NCBI RefSeq assembly: GCF_002802965.1
Contig: NZ_NXGA01000001.1
Location: 2,263,872 to 2,305,938 of the forward strand
Source of the DNA: Sporolactobacillus pectinivorans
GTDB lineage: Bacteria > Bacillota > Bacilli > Bacillales > Sporolactobacillaceae
Length of the DNA stretch: 42,067 bases
Reading direction: 5' to 3'
The notes beneath the pieces were generated by a model. The model ran no database searches, was not told where the DNA came from, and worked only from the letters and a program-made list of their open reading frames with translations. Below, in pieces: positions 14,837 to 22,576 of this stretch (position 1 is the stretch's first letter; every line of letters starts with the position of its first letter). The position numbers were made by a program, and so were the translations under genes.

Positions 14837-16504
14837 TCAAGGAATCATCCACTGGAAGACATAAGCCTGCAACAGCGTGATCACGCCAACGATGGCGAGA
14901 AAAAACAAGCTGTGCTTGATTGTGAACAGGAACAGGCTCCCCTCTTTTCCGACCTGTCCGGTTGCAGCTGTCGCTACGGCGATCGACTGCGGCGAGATCA
15001 TCTTCGCAGCGACACCGCCTGACGAGTTGGCGGCTACGAGCAAGGTTGGATCGACGCCGATCTGATGGCCGGTGATCTTCTGCAAATTTGAAAAAAGTGC
15101 ATTTGATGACGTGTCGGATCCGGTGAGAAACACACCAAGCCAACCGATGATCGGAGCGACGAAGGGGAAGGCAGCGCCGGTTGACGCGAGCCCGAGGCCA
15201 AGCGTCGCACTCATGCCGGAATAATTGTCGATATACGCGAATCCAAGCACGGAAGCGATCATAGTCAGAGGAAAAATCAGAGATTTAAGCGTCTCACCGA
15301 GAGTCTGAAACCATTGCTTCCAGGTCAGCTGAAGAATGAATTTGCTGATGATACAGGCGACCATAATCGAACTGCCGGTTGCAGCGAGCAAATCAAACTT
15401 ATAAACCGCGTCATAAGGGGTCAGCTGATTGACAATCGGCTGTGCTTTCTCGACCACCCCGTTCAACCCAGGTATGGGGATTAGCACAGTTAGTTTGCTG
15501 AGCATATTTTTTACAACATCCGACCCGCCCCAAAGACCGATCACAACGACAAGGACGGCAAACGGGGCCCATGCCTGAATGATTTTTCCGGTCGGATGTT
15601 GTGCTTTATTCTCCAGGGCCACCGCCTGTTCGGTGAGGGCGCCTCCCGCAAGTGGAAAGATTGGTTTTTCTTCTTTGAAACGGAAGACCGTTCTCGGCTT
15701 CCAAACTTTAAGAAAGGCTGTCAAAGCGATGAGACTGACGATTGCGGAAGCAATATCCGGAAGTTCGGGGCCGAGATAATTCGAAGTAAAATATTGCGTA
15801 ATCGCAAAGGAGAACCCGCAGACAAGGATTGCCGGCAAAACTTCGATTGTTTTTTTCCACCCGGCAATAATGAACACCAGCCAAAACGGGACAAATATGG
15901 ATAAAAAAGGGACTTGGCGTCCGACCATCTGGCTCAGCGAATGAACGTCAATTCCCGTAACCTGCGCTGAGGTCAAAATCGGTATGCCGACACCTCCGAA
16001 AGCAACTGGAGCGGTATTCGCTATCAGGCAGAGTCCCGCCGCGTAAAATGGATTGAATCCGAGACCGGCCAGCAAGCCTCCGGCAATTGCGACCGGTGTT
16101 CCGTATCCGGCGGTACCCTCCAGGAAGGCTCCGAATGAAAAAGCGATCAGCAGCGCCTGCAGCCTTCTGTCCTCAGTCACGGAGGCAATGGAATCCCGAA
16201 TCAGTTCGAAATGGCCGGAAGCCACCGTAAGCTTGTATAGAAAGACAGCAGTCACAATGATCCAGCCGATTGGCCAGAGTCCTTGAAAAGCCCCGTAAAT
16301 GGTTGCTGAGATAGCCGGAACGACAGGCATTCTGTATACTAGAATCGCTTCAAGGACGGCAATGAGTACGGTGAGTGAACCGGCCAGATGCCCTTTCATC
16401 TTTTTAATTGCCAGAGCCCAGAAGAAAAAAGCAATCGGCACACAGGCTATGAGAAACGAGAGCAGCATGTTCCCAAGAGGATTGTAGTTCTGTACCCAGT
16501 GCAT
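14837..16504 (-). CDS. lctP: L-lactate permease (LctP family)
   Basis: A proton-coupled lactate/glycolate transporter in the cytoplasmic membrane. The 555-residue product is family length, with about 12-14 hydrophobic segments. Diagnostic stretches are NYNPLGNMLLS near the N-terminus, FGAFLEGTAGYGTPVAIAGG (residues about 125-145), NTAPVAFGGVGIPI and the C-terminal SGGVAAKMISPQSIAVATAA. ATG at 16504 has AGAGG about 10 bases upstream. It is a single gene with its own promoter and terminator. A cre-like site directly downstream of a consensus -10 suggests carbon catabolite control. In a lactic spore-former this could serve lactate export or re-use; direction cannot be told from sequence. Confidence 0.94.
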   Translation of the reverse strand: MHWVQNYNPLGNMLLSFLIACVPIAFFFWALAIKKMKGHLAGSLTVLIAVLEAILVYRMPVVPAISATIYGAFQGLWPIGWIIVTAVFLYKLTVASGHFELIRDSIASVTEDRRLQALLIAFSFGAFLEGTAGYGTPVAIAGGLLAGLGFNPFYAAGLCLIANTAPVAFGGVGIPILTSAQVTGIDVHSLSQMVGRQVPFLSIFVPFWLVFIIAGWKKTIEVLPAILVCGFSFAITQYFTSNYLGPELPDIASAIVSLIALTAFLKVWKPRTVFRFKEEKPIFPLAGGALTEQAVALENKAQHPTGKIIQAWAPFAVLVVVIGLWGGSDVVKNMLSKLTVLIPIPGLNGVVEKAQPIVNQLTPYDAVYKFDLLAATGSSIMVACIISKFILQLTWKQWFQTLGETLKSLIFPLTMIASVLGFAYIDNYSGMSATLGLGLASTGAAFPFVAPIIGWLGVFLTGSDTSSNALFSNLQKITGHQIGVDPTLLVAANSSGGVAAKMISPQSIAVATAATGQVGKEGSLFLFTIKHSLFFLAIVGVITLLQAYVFQWMIP

Positions 16505-16562
16505 GTTTCAAAAACCTCTTTTCTGAATGAGATCAAAAATATTGTATTAAATCAAGAACTAT

Positions 16563-16576
16563 TGTAAGCGCATTCA
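16563..16576 (-). promoter_or_regulatory. cre-like site just downstream of the lctP -10
   Basis: Minus-strand TGAATGCGCTTACA fits TGWAANCGNTNWCA with one mismatch. It abuts the TATAAT of the lctP promoter, covering the predicted transcription start. Confidence 0.6.
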
Positions 16577-16604
16577 TTATAGCATTCAGAATTTTATATG
16601 TGAA
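16576..16604 (-). promoter_or_regulatory. lctP sigma-A promoter
   Basis: Minus strand: TTCACA (complement of 16599-16604), 17-bp spacer, perfect TATAAT (complement of 16576-16581). Confidence 0.75.
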
Positions 16605-16724
16605 CATTCTGTGAACAACTTTTTGCCGACAAATCCTGCCTCTTTTCTCCTTGCTGAATCATTATGACTTTATGACTCTTTACGCTATGATATAAAAAAG
16701 GAATGTTTAGGAGGTTCTATCTCA

Positions 16725-17369
16725 ATGAGCGATCGGACCCGAACGATTGAAAAAAGGTATGACCGGGTATCAGGAATTTACAACATGATGGATCGGATGA
16801 TCAAAGATTCTTGGCGTCAGGGACTCCTCTCGTCCGTCCAAGGAAAAGTACTTGAGGTCGGTGTTGGAACAGGGGCCAACCTGCCTTTTTATCCTGCCGG
16901 TGCTGAGGTGACCGGCATTGATTTCAGCAAGGGCATGCTCAATCAGGCCCGGAAAAAACTGTACCAGCTGCATACGGAGAATCATATCCGTCTGATAGAA
17001 ATGGATGCTCAGGATCTTCAATTTTCTGATCAGATATTTGACTTCATTGTGTCCACATGCGTGTTCTGCTCCGTTCCTGATCCGATCAAAGGTCTTAGGG
17101 AGCTGGGCCGGGTGTGCAGGCCTGACGGGAAGATTCTGATGCTGGAACATATGCGCAGCGAGAACAAAGTCGCAGGAGTGATTATGGATCTGCTGAATCC
17201 ACTGACGGTGAGACTCTGGGGAGCAAATATTAATCGCAGAACTTTGGACAATATCCGTTGTGCCGGTCTGACTATCGAAGAAAGTGAACCTATATATGGC
17301 AGTATTATGAAAAAACTGATTGTAAGTCGAAACAATTCAATGCAGAATGCTATTAAACTTGTCAATTGA
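16725..17369 (+). CDS. Class I SAM-dependent methyltransferase (UbiE/PmtA-like)
   Basis: A 214-residue soluble methyltransferase. Motif I (SAM binding) is VLEVGVGTGANLPFYP at about residues 43-58, followed by the acidic motif II in VTGIDFSKGMLNQARKK, MDAQDLQF and FDFIVSTCVFCSVPDP, then GLRELGRVCRPDGKILMLEHM, a strand common to UbiE and phospholipid N-methyltransferases. The substrate cannot be read off. GGAGG upstream supports the ATG. The SRAP gene follows after 11 bases, so the two are probably cotranscribed, though a functional link is not obvious. Confidence 0.85.
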   Translation: MSDRTRTIEKRYDRVSGIYNMMDRMIKDSWRQGLLSSVQGKVLEVGVGTGANLPFYPAGAEVTGIDFSKGMLNQARKKLYQLHTENHIRLIEMDAQDLQFSDQIFDFIVSTCVFCSVPDPIKGLRELGRVCRPDGKILMLEHMRSENKVAGVIMDLLNPLTVRLWGANINRRTLDNIRCAGLTIEESEPIYGSIMKKLIVSRNNSMQNAIKLVN

Positions 17370-17380
17370 GGTGTTTCATC

Positions 17381-18094
17381 ATGTGTGGCAGATTTACGCG
17401 GATTGTGCCGCTCGAATCGATAGTGATCCGATTCACAATTTTGAATCAGGTCGATGAGAAAGACTATAAATCAAGTTATAATATTGCTCCCGGGCAAAAT
17501 ATTAACGCCATTATCAATGATGGCCGACGTAATCGCTTTGGCCAGCTTCGCTGGGGGCTGGTGCCCTCATGGGCAAAAGATCCCAAAATAGGCAATAAAC
17601 TGATCAACGCACGTGCGGAGACGATTGCGGATAAGCCCAGCTTTCGCGATGCCTTTCTGAAAAGGCGCTGTCTAATTCCTGCCGACAGCTTCTATGAATG
17701 GAAACATGATGATGAAAATAAAAAAATGAAAACACCGATGCGTTTTCAACTGAAATCCGGTGAACTTTTTGCGCTAGCCGGAATCTGGGAATCCTGGAAA
17801 GCCCCTGACGGACATAAGATTTTCTCGTGCGCCATCATCACGACAGAAGCAAATGAACTAATGGCTCCGATTCATAACCGGATGCCTGTGATGCTGAGAA
17901 AAGAAGATGAAAAATTCTGGCTTGATCCATCCAACCATGACCTAGAAGCCCTCAGTCAATTGCTCATACCCTATTCGTCTGAAAACATGGAAGCCTATCA
18001 GGTTTCCGAAGACGTCAATTCTGTGAAAAATGACGGACCCAATCTTATAAAGAAAGTCAGACGGGACAATGAGAATCATATTAAGCACGATTAA
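17381..18094 (+). CDS. SRAP-domain protein (YedK/HMCES family, abasic-site DNA-protein crosslinker)
   Basis: SRAP proteins form a thiazolidine crosslink with abasic sites in single-stranded DNA. The 237-residue product starts MCGRFTR, where Cys2 becomes the N-terminal nucleophile after Met removal; this fixes the start at 17381 rather than the upstream ATG at 17366. Other active-site residues are visible: Asn76 in KLINARAETI, Glu106 in ADSFYEWK and His165 in MAPIHNRMPV. WGLVPSWAKD and RCLIPADSFYEW are diagnostic. GAGGTG precedes the ATG. It lies 11 bases after the methyltransferase. Homologues in bacteria are often near SOS or mutagenesis genes; I see no LexA box here. Confidence 0.95.
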   Translation: MCGRFTRIVPLESIVIRFTILNQVDEKDYKSSYNIAPGQNINAIINDGRRNRFGQLRWGLVPSWAKDPKIGNKLINARAETIADKPSFRDAFLKRRCLIPADSFYEWKHDDENKKMKTPMRFQLKSGELFALAGIWESWKAPDGHKIFSCAIITTEANELMAPIHNRMPVMLRKEDEKFWLDPSNHDLEALSQLLIPYSSENMEAYQVSEDVNSVKNDGPNLIKKVRRDNENHIKHD

Positions 18095-18256
18095 GAAAAG
18101 CTTAATTTATTAAAGATTGCCAGTGGAGAAAACGCGTCCATTTTAATAACGAGATGAATCCGCGTCTTGCAATCCCATAGAGATAAGATCACCGTACCTT
18201 CTTATGTTAAAAAGAGAACGTGTGTGCCATAACCATTTCTGAAGGGAGGCGAACCC

Positions 18257-18560
18257 ATGGTCACGAAGGGCTTGAAATTGAGAATCTATCCCAACAAACA
18301 GCAACGCCAGCAATTGACTCAAAATTTTGGCTGTGTGCGTTTTGTTTGGAATCAGATGCTGGCGATGCTCAACGAACGGCAGGCAAACAATCCTCAGGCT
18401 CCTTTTTTACACGTCTATGAGTTGAACAACTTGCTCCCTCAACTGAAAAAAGAGCATCCATTCCTTAAGGATGCGGAGAGTACCAGTCTCCAGATGGTCA
18501 ACAATATTTAACGGATGCGTTTATTGCTTTCTTTAAGAAGGAGAAGAAGCCCTTTTTGGG
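18257..18560 (+). pseudogene. IS200/IS605-family TnpB (OrfB) N-terminal remnant, frameshifted
   Basis: The first 84 residues match the N-terminal helix-turn-helix of TnpB/OrfB proteins: KGLKLRIYPNKQQRQQLTQN, FGCVRFVWNQMLAMLNER, NNLLPQLKKEHPFLKDAEST, SLQMVNN. A stop follows at 18509-18511. Continuing in another frame from about 18505 gives YLTDAFIAFFKKEKKP, the expected next TnpB segment, so a frameshift (plus 2 or minus 1) separates the parts. The RuvC-like and zinc-ribbon parts of TnpB are absent; full proteins are about 370-400 residues. GGGAGG before the ATG is intact. No TnpA, ends or guide RNA remain. Confidence 0.75.
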
Positions 18561-18567
18561 CATCATA

Positions 18568-18705
18568 ATGACAATCTTTGTCGGTTTCATCCAGCTCGTT
18601 GTTGTGACTTCGCTAAACTTTTATGGAAAAAAATTTCTGAACAGCCGGACGCAGTACGTGATCTCGTTTGTCTTTGCTGTTTTGTTCTGCATAGCCATCA
18701 CTTAG
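18568..18705 (+). pseudogene. Orphan fragment encoding two hydrophobic segments after the TnpB remnant
   Basis: Forty-five codons in the same frame as the second TnpB piece, reading MTIFVGFIQLVVVTSL, a basic turn YGKKFLNSRTQ, then YVISFVFAVLFCIAIT and a stop. The pattern of two membrane helices joined by a short basic loop resembles the C-terminal end of a small transporter, but I cannot name the family. There is no ribosome site, and it probably represents a gene tail joined to the TnpB remnant by deletion. Confidence 0.3.
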
Positions 18706-18902
18706 TATGTCTCAATGGTTCCTGTTTTAAGATAGGATCAGCGGACATAATCCGGCCAGAATCAGAGGTGATCCCATTTTGTCTACACTACGCTTTCCCC
18801 ACTGCCTATAACTGCCTATATCGGTTCGGCTTTAAATCAATTCGGTTCGATTTTAAAAATTCGTATCCCCTTCGCGTTAAAGAAAATTTTTATGCCACAA
18901 AA

Positions 18903-18941
18903 AAAGCAGCTGCTCCCGTTTTTGTCGGAAGCAGCTGCTTT
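18903..18941 (-). terminator. Terminator of htpG
   Basis: A 16-bp stem with one wobble (AAAGCAGCTGCTTCCG / CGGGAGCAGCTGCTTT on the minus strand) around a 7-base loop, followed by TTTTTGTGG; 14 bases after the htpG stop. The gap 18706-18902 before it shows no gene. Confidence 0.88.
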
Positions 18942-18955
18942 TCTGAGAGCCTATT

Positions 18956-20839
18956 TCAGTTCATCAGTTTGCATATATCATTCGCAAAAGCGACCGGATC
19001 CTGAACCTGAAGGCCTTCTACCAGCAAAGCCTGGTTGTACAGGATGTTCGTGTAAAGGCTGACTTTCTTTTCATCATTCAGGTCATAAGCTGCTTTCAGT
19101 GCTTTGAAAACTTCGTGATTTGTATTGAGTTCAAGGATTTTATCTGCTTTGACATTTTCATTGTTTGGCATCTGATTGAGCACCTTTTCCATCTCAATCG
19201 ATACCTCGCCTTCAGTTGCAAAGCAGACAGGATGTGTCTTCAGTCGTTTCGAAGCGCGGACTTCCTTGACGTTATCGGAAAGGATGTCCTTCATTTTGTC
19301 AAAAAGATTCTTGTTGACTTCTTCTTCAGCTTTGCTTTCCTTTTTCTCTTCTTCACTTTCGAGGCCAAGATCGCTGCTGGATACTGACTTAAACGATTTT
19401 TCTTTATAGGCATTCACCATCTTGATGGCAAATTCATCGACATCGTCAGTAAAGTAGAGAATTTCATAGCCTTTGTCGGCGACAAGTTCGGTTTGCGGCA
19501 ATTTTTCGATCTTCTCGTTCGACTGACCAACCGCGTAATAGATGAACTTCTGATCTTCAGGCATTCTGGAAACATACTCGCCGAGCGTCACCATTTTCTT
19601 TTCCGTTGACGAGTAAAACATCAGCAGATCCTGCAGTTCCTCTTTGTGAGTGCCGTAATCCATGTACGCGCCATATTTCAGCTGGCGGCCAAACGATTTA
19701 TAGAACTGCTCGTATTTTTCACGGTCTTCCTTCAGCAGCTTCTCAAGTTCCTTCTGGATCTTGTGTTTAATGTTTTTGGCGATCAGCTGCAGCTGCTTGT
19801 CCTGCTGCAGAATTTCACGCGATATGTTCAAGGACAGGTCTTCCGAATCAACCATGCCTTTGACGAAGCTGAAATAGTCCGGCAGCAGATCAGCGCATTT
19901 TTCCATGATCAGCACGCCGTTTGAGTACAGCTCCAGGCCCTTTTCATATTCTTTGGAGTAATAGTCGAAAGGAATGTTTTCCGGGATGTAGAGAATTGCG
20001 TGATAGCGCACCGCACCGTCCGCCTGGATATTGATATATTTCAGCGGCTTGTCATAGCCGTAATGTTTTTCGGTATAGAAGTTCTCATAATCCTCGTCTT
20101 TCAGCTCGTTCTTATTCTTGCGCCAGAGCGGCACCATGCTGTTGACTGTCTGTTCTTCCTTGAATTCTTCAAATTCCTTGTCGTTATCTTCTTTTGGACG
20201 GCTTTCAGTGACTTCCATTTTGATCGGGTAACGGATAAAGTCGGAATATTTTTTAATAATCTCTTTCAGGCGATAGTCTTCAAGAAATTCACCATACTTT
20301 TCATCATCAGTGTCTTCCTTCAACTTCAGAATCACATCGGTTCCGACGGCATCTTTGTCGCAAGGTTCAACAGAATAGCCATCTGCACCCTGCGATTCCC
20401 ATTTATACGCCTGATCACTGCCCAGTGGTTTAGTGATAACCGTAACAACATCGGCAACCATGAATGCTGAGTAAAAGCCGACACCAAACTGGCCAATGAT
20501 GTCATGTCCGTCTTTGGCTTCGTTATCATTCTTAAAATTGAATGAACCGCTTTGCGCGATAGTGCCGAGATTGTTCTCCAGTTCTTCCTGTGTCATGCCG
20601 ATGCCGGTATCCGAAATAGTCAACGTCCGGTTTTCTTTGTCCGGAGTAATCCGAATATAGTAGTCATCTTTATTAAAGTTCAATGAATCATCGGCAAGCG
20701 CTTTGTAGTAAATTTTATCAATCGCGTCACTGCTGTTCGAAATAATTTCTCTCAGGAAAATTTCCTTCTGCGAATAAATCGAATGGATCATCATATCCAA
20801 CAGTTTTTTCGATTCTGCTTTAAATTCTTTCGTTGGCAT
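18956..20839 (-). CDS. htpG: Molecular chaperone HtpG (bacterial Hsp90)
   Basis: An ATP-dependent dimeric chaperone, 627 residues, normal length. The N-terminal GHKL ATPase shows [16 protein letters not shown] (N box), [11 protein letters not shown] and [15 protein letters not shown] (glycine-rich lid motifs). The middle domain has [20 protein letters not shown] and the catalytic-loop stretch [17 protein letters not shown]. The charged Glu/Lys stretch near residues 495-510 leads into the C-terminal dimerisation domain. GGGGAG precedes the ATG. It is a single gene with a consensus promoter, a perfect CIRCE operator and its own terminator. In B. subtilis htpG is not under HrcA, so the CIRCE is notable. 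Confidence 0.97.
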   Translation of the reverse strand: MPTKEFKAESKKLLDMMIHSIYSQKEIFLREIISNSSDAIDKIYYKALADDSLNFNKDDYYIRITPDKENRTLTISDTGIGMTQEELENNLGTIAQSGSFNFKNDNEAKDGHDIIGQFGVGFYSAFMVADVVTVITKPLGSDQAYKWESQGADGYSVEPCDKDAVGTDVILKLKEDTDDEKYGEFLEDYRLKEIIKKYSDFIRYPIKMEVTESRPKEDNDKEFEEFKEEQTVNSMVPLWRKNKNELKDEDYENFYTEKHYGYDKPLKYINIQADGAVRYHAILYIPENIPFDYYSKEYEKGLELYSNGVLIMEKCADLLPDYFSFVKGMVDSEDLSLNISREILQQDKQLQLIAKNIKHKIQKELEKLLKEDREKYEQFYKSFGRQLKYGAYMDYGTHKEELQDLLMFYSSTEKKMVTLGEYVSRMPEDQKFIYYAVGQSNEKIEKLPQTELVADKGYEILYFTDDVDEFAIKMVNAYKEKSFKSVSSSDLGLESEEEKKESKAEEEVNKNLFDKMKDILSDNVKEVRASKRLKTHPVCFATEGEVSIEMEKVLNQMPNNENVKADKILELNTNHEVFKALKAAYDLNDEKKVSLYTNILYNQALLVEGLQVQDPVAFANDICKLMN

Positions 20840-20904
20840 AAAATCTCTCCCCTTTTCAATAAATCCATTCCATATGTAACACGTATACCGTTTCTGTCAT
20901 CGGA

Positions 20905-20931
20905 TTAGCACTCATCATGCATGAGTGCTAA
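20905..20931. promoter_or_regulatory. CIRCE operator (HrcA binding site) for htpG
   Basis: Perfect TTAGCACTC-N9-GAGTGCTAA, the canonical CIRCE inverted repeat. It lies just downstream of the htpG -10 so that it covers the transcription start, the usual position for HrcA repression of groESL and dnaK operons. Confidence 0.95.
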
Positions 20932-20939
20932 CACATAAT

Positions 20940-20968
20940 TTTATATATCATTCAAGGGCATTTGTCAA
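20940..20968 (-). promoter_or_regulatory. htpG sigma-A promoter
   Basis: Minus strand: TTGACA (complement of 20963-20968), 17-bp spacer, TATAAA (complement of 20940-20945), nine bases upstream of the CIRCE. Confidence 0.85.
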
Positions 20969-21021
20969 ATTTGTCCTGTGTTTGAAGTCATACTTATTCA
21001 CTAATTATACCTAGTAAAACG

Positions 21022-21050
21022 TTTACACTCATTTCAATCAATGTTACGAT
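21022..21050 (+). promoter_or_regulatory. Putative promoter of the histidine phosphatase gene
   Basis: TTTACA, 17-bp spacer, TACGAT. The -35 is part of AAAACGTTTACA, a partial cre match with two mismatches. The leader would be about 55 bases. Confidence 0.4.
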
Positions 21051-21112
21051 GGATCTGTTAATCCATTACATTAATCATAACACGGTTTTAGGTGAATTAG
21101 AGGAGGCAGTAT

Positions 21113-21763
21113 ATGAAAAATATATACATAGTCAGGCATGGGGAAACAATTCTCAATCTTCTCAACCGCTCTCAGGGCTGGGCGGATTCTCCGCTCACAC
21201 GGAAGGGTGAACGGCAGGCTGAAACACTGGGGAAAACGATTAAGGAAATGCCGATCACCTTTGATGCCGCCTATACGAGTGATTCAGGGAGAGCCAGAGA
21301 AACAGCGCGCCTGGTCCTGAACCACTCGGGAAATAGTAGTGTCCCTTTGACTGAGACTGAAACTTTGCGTGAAGCGGCGTTCGGCAGCTTTGAAGGCTAT
21401 GATAACGATGAAATGTGGGAACAGGCCGGTCTGGCTGTCGGCATATCCGGCATGAGCAGGAAATCACCGATTGACCTGAAAATTAAAGCAATCGAAGGCA
21501 TCAAAAAATCGGACAAAATTAATTACGCAGAAGGTTTTGAAGAAGTCAGCCGCAGAATTGAAGACCTTAAGAATCTTATCATCAGCAGCGAAGCCTCCAG
21601 TATTCTATTGGTCAGCCATTCACTGCTAATTTGCTGCATTTTACATGTGCTTTTCCCGAACGGATTGAAAATTGATAAAGTACCAAATGCCAGTGTCACA
21701 AAGATCCATTATTCGGAAGAAGCCTTTCATTTGGACTACATTGGGCGAACTGAAGAATTGTGA
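21113..21763 (+). CDS. Histidine phosphatase family protein (phosphoglycerate mutase-like)
   Basis: A 216-residue member of the histidine phosphatase superfamily. The phospho-accepting His9 is in IYIVRHGET, the second arginine in YTSDSGRARETARLV, the acid residue in LREAAFGSFEGY and the second histidine in SILLVSHSLLICCIL. It resembles broad-specificity phosphatases (PhoE/GpmB group) rather than glycolytic phosphoglycerate mutase; it lacks the insertion of dPGM. The substrate is unknown. A strong ribosome site, GAGGAGG, precedes the ATG. It is divergent from htpG and followed by its own terminator. A bona fide dPGM is encoded at 32749. Confidence 0.88.
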   Translation: MKNIYIVRHGETILNLLNRSQGWADSPLTRKGERQAETLGKTIKEMPITFDAAYTSDSGRARETARLVLNHSGNSSVPLTETETLREAAFGSFEGYDNDEMWEQAGLAVGISGMSRKSPIDLKIKAIEGIKKSDKINYAEGFEEVSRRIEDLKNLIISSEASSILLVSHSLLICCILHVLFPNGLKIDKVPNASVTKIHYSEEAFHLDYIGRTEEL

Positions 21764-21781
21764 GCGGTTATTTTAGATAAG

Positions 21782-21814
21782 TCGGGACGCTTTGAATGCG
21801 ATCCCGATTTTTTA
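21782..21814 (+). terminator. Terminator of the histidine phosphatase gene
   Basis: TCGGGA/TCCCGA with an inner CGC/GCG helix and a bulged A, followed by TTTTTTATTTT; 18 bases after the stop. Confidence 0.82.
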
Positions 21815-21855
21815 TTTTAATAATCATTTTATCTTTGGTTTATCTTTTTCCTCAA

Positions 21856-22276
21856 TCAGTGCCTGTCGTTCAGGCTTTTCTCAAAACAAACTGCTTCGGG
21901 ACGACCAATGTACTTCCCATAATTATGAATACGACGGTAAGACTTACTTTTGTAAAATTGAACGGCTTTCTGGTTTATCTGGCTCGTTTCAAGAATTAAT
22001 TTTATATATACCCCATCTTACGTACCCCATCTTACGGGCTTCATTCTCCAGATAATCCAGTATTTTACCTCCTATTCCCTGTCCGACAAAGCCGGCATGC
22101 GTCGGTTCATGACCGCTGCCGCCTCCGCTGACAAAGGCAACCTTTCCCTTAGACAGCCGTTTATTCAGGACAACATTTGTTCCCGGAATGCGTTCGATCA
22201 GATCTTCGCTTCCGAAAATCAGCCCGTCAATCATCTGATCCACGACATCTTCCGGTTTATTGATAATTTTTTTCAT
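21856..22276 (-). pseudogene. Chimeric DhaK-GNAT pseudogene with internal tandem duplication
   Basis: Residues 1-67 match the N-terminus of dihydroxyacetone kinase subunit DhaK (MKKIINKPEDVVDQMIDGL, RIPGTNVVLNK, KVAFVSGGGSGHEPTHAGFV), including the substrate loop GGGSGHEP. Without a break the frame then becomes a GNAT acetyltransferase C-terminal half: GQGIGGKILDYLENEARKMGY is the acetyl-CoA-binding motif A. After MGY a 14-bp tandem duplication (22009-22036) and two extra bases in the adjoining TA run shift the frame, giving a premature stop at 21989. Ignoring these lesions the frame continues IKLILETSQINQKAVQFYKS, then YRRIHNYGKYIGRPEAVCFEK and a stop at 21856, a typical GNAT ending. AAGGGG precedes the ATG and a perfect cre lies upstream, so the DhaK promoter region survives while most of DhaK (about 260 residues) is gone. 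Confidence 0.82.
22009..22036. repeat. 14-bp tandem duplication inside the GNAT remnant
   Basis: TACCCCATCTTACG occurs twice in direct contact (22009-22022 and 22023-22036). The second copy interrupts the GNAT frame. It is followed by a TATATA run with two more bases than the frame needs. Confidence 0.9.
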
Positions 22277-22328
22277 CTGGCAACACCCCTTTCGATCTTC
22301 CCAAATAACATACATCTTAATCTTAATG

Positions 22329-22342
22329 TGTAACCGCTTACA
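22329..22342 (-). promoter_or_regulatory. cre (CcpA site) upstream of the DhaK remnant
   Basis: TGTAACCGCTTACA (minus strand TGTAAGCGGTTACA) matches TGWAANCGNTNWCA in both directions. It lies 52 bases upstream of the remnant's ATG. A catabolite-controlled dhaK promoter makes sense for glycerol/dihydroxyacetone metabolism; it is now probably idle. The rest of 22277-22576 holds only this site, the ribosome site and the hairpin at 22417. Confidence 0.75.
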
Positions 22343-22416
22343 ATTCTATCTCTATAAAGCTTATTTACACAATTTTAAAGAAAACAGAAAAGCAGCAATC
22401 GGAAAAGCAAAAATAT

Positions 22417-22440
22417 TCCCGGACAATTTTTTGTCCGGGA
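22417..22440 (-). terminator. Terminator of the aminotransferase gene
   Basis: Perfect 10-bp arms TCCCGGACAA / TTGTCCGGGA with a 4-base loop; on the minus strand it is followed by ATATTTTTGCTTTT. Confidence 0.8.
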
Positions 22441-22576
22441 TCATTGGAAATTTATAAAATGGCCTGGGAGCATTCAGTTTAATCCAGCCACTTTTCACAC
22501 TAATCCTTTTAGGCAACTTCATGCATAAATCCGGCCGGGCTTAAGAAGGATACTCCATTGTATCGCTTTCCTGAGA

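Noticed and set aside
18095..18256. Possible IS605 left end before the TnpB remnant
   Set aside because: I could not find the subterminal palindrome or a target motif that would mark an IS200/IS605 end.
20000..20470. Plus-strand frame of 156 codons inside htpG
   Set aside because: Opposite-strand shadow of a conserved Hsp90 gene; the hydrophobic look comes from the complement of charged codons.
21011..21027. cre-like sequence at the histidine phosphatase promoter
   Set aside because: AAAACGTTTACA has two mismatches to the cre pattern at the end bases, so it is only mentioned with the promoter.
21796..21999. Plus-strand frames after the histidine phosphatase terminator
   Set aside because: They overlap the antisense of the GNAT remnant and start inside a terminator.
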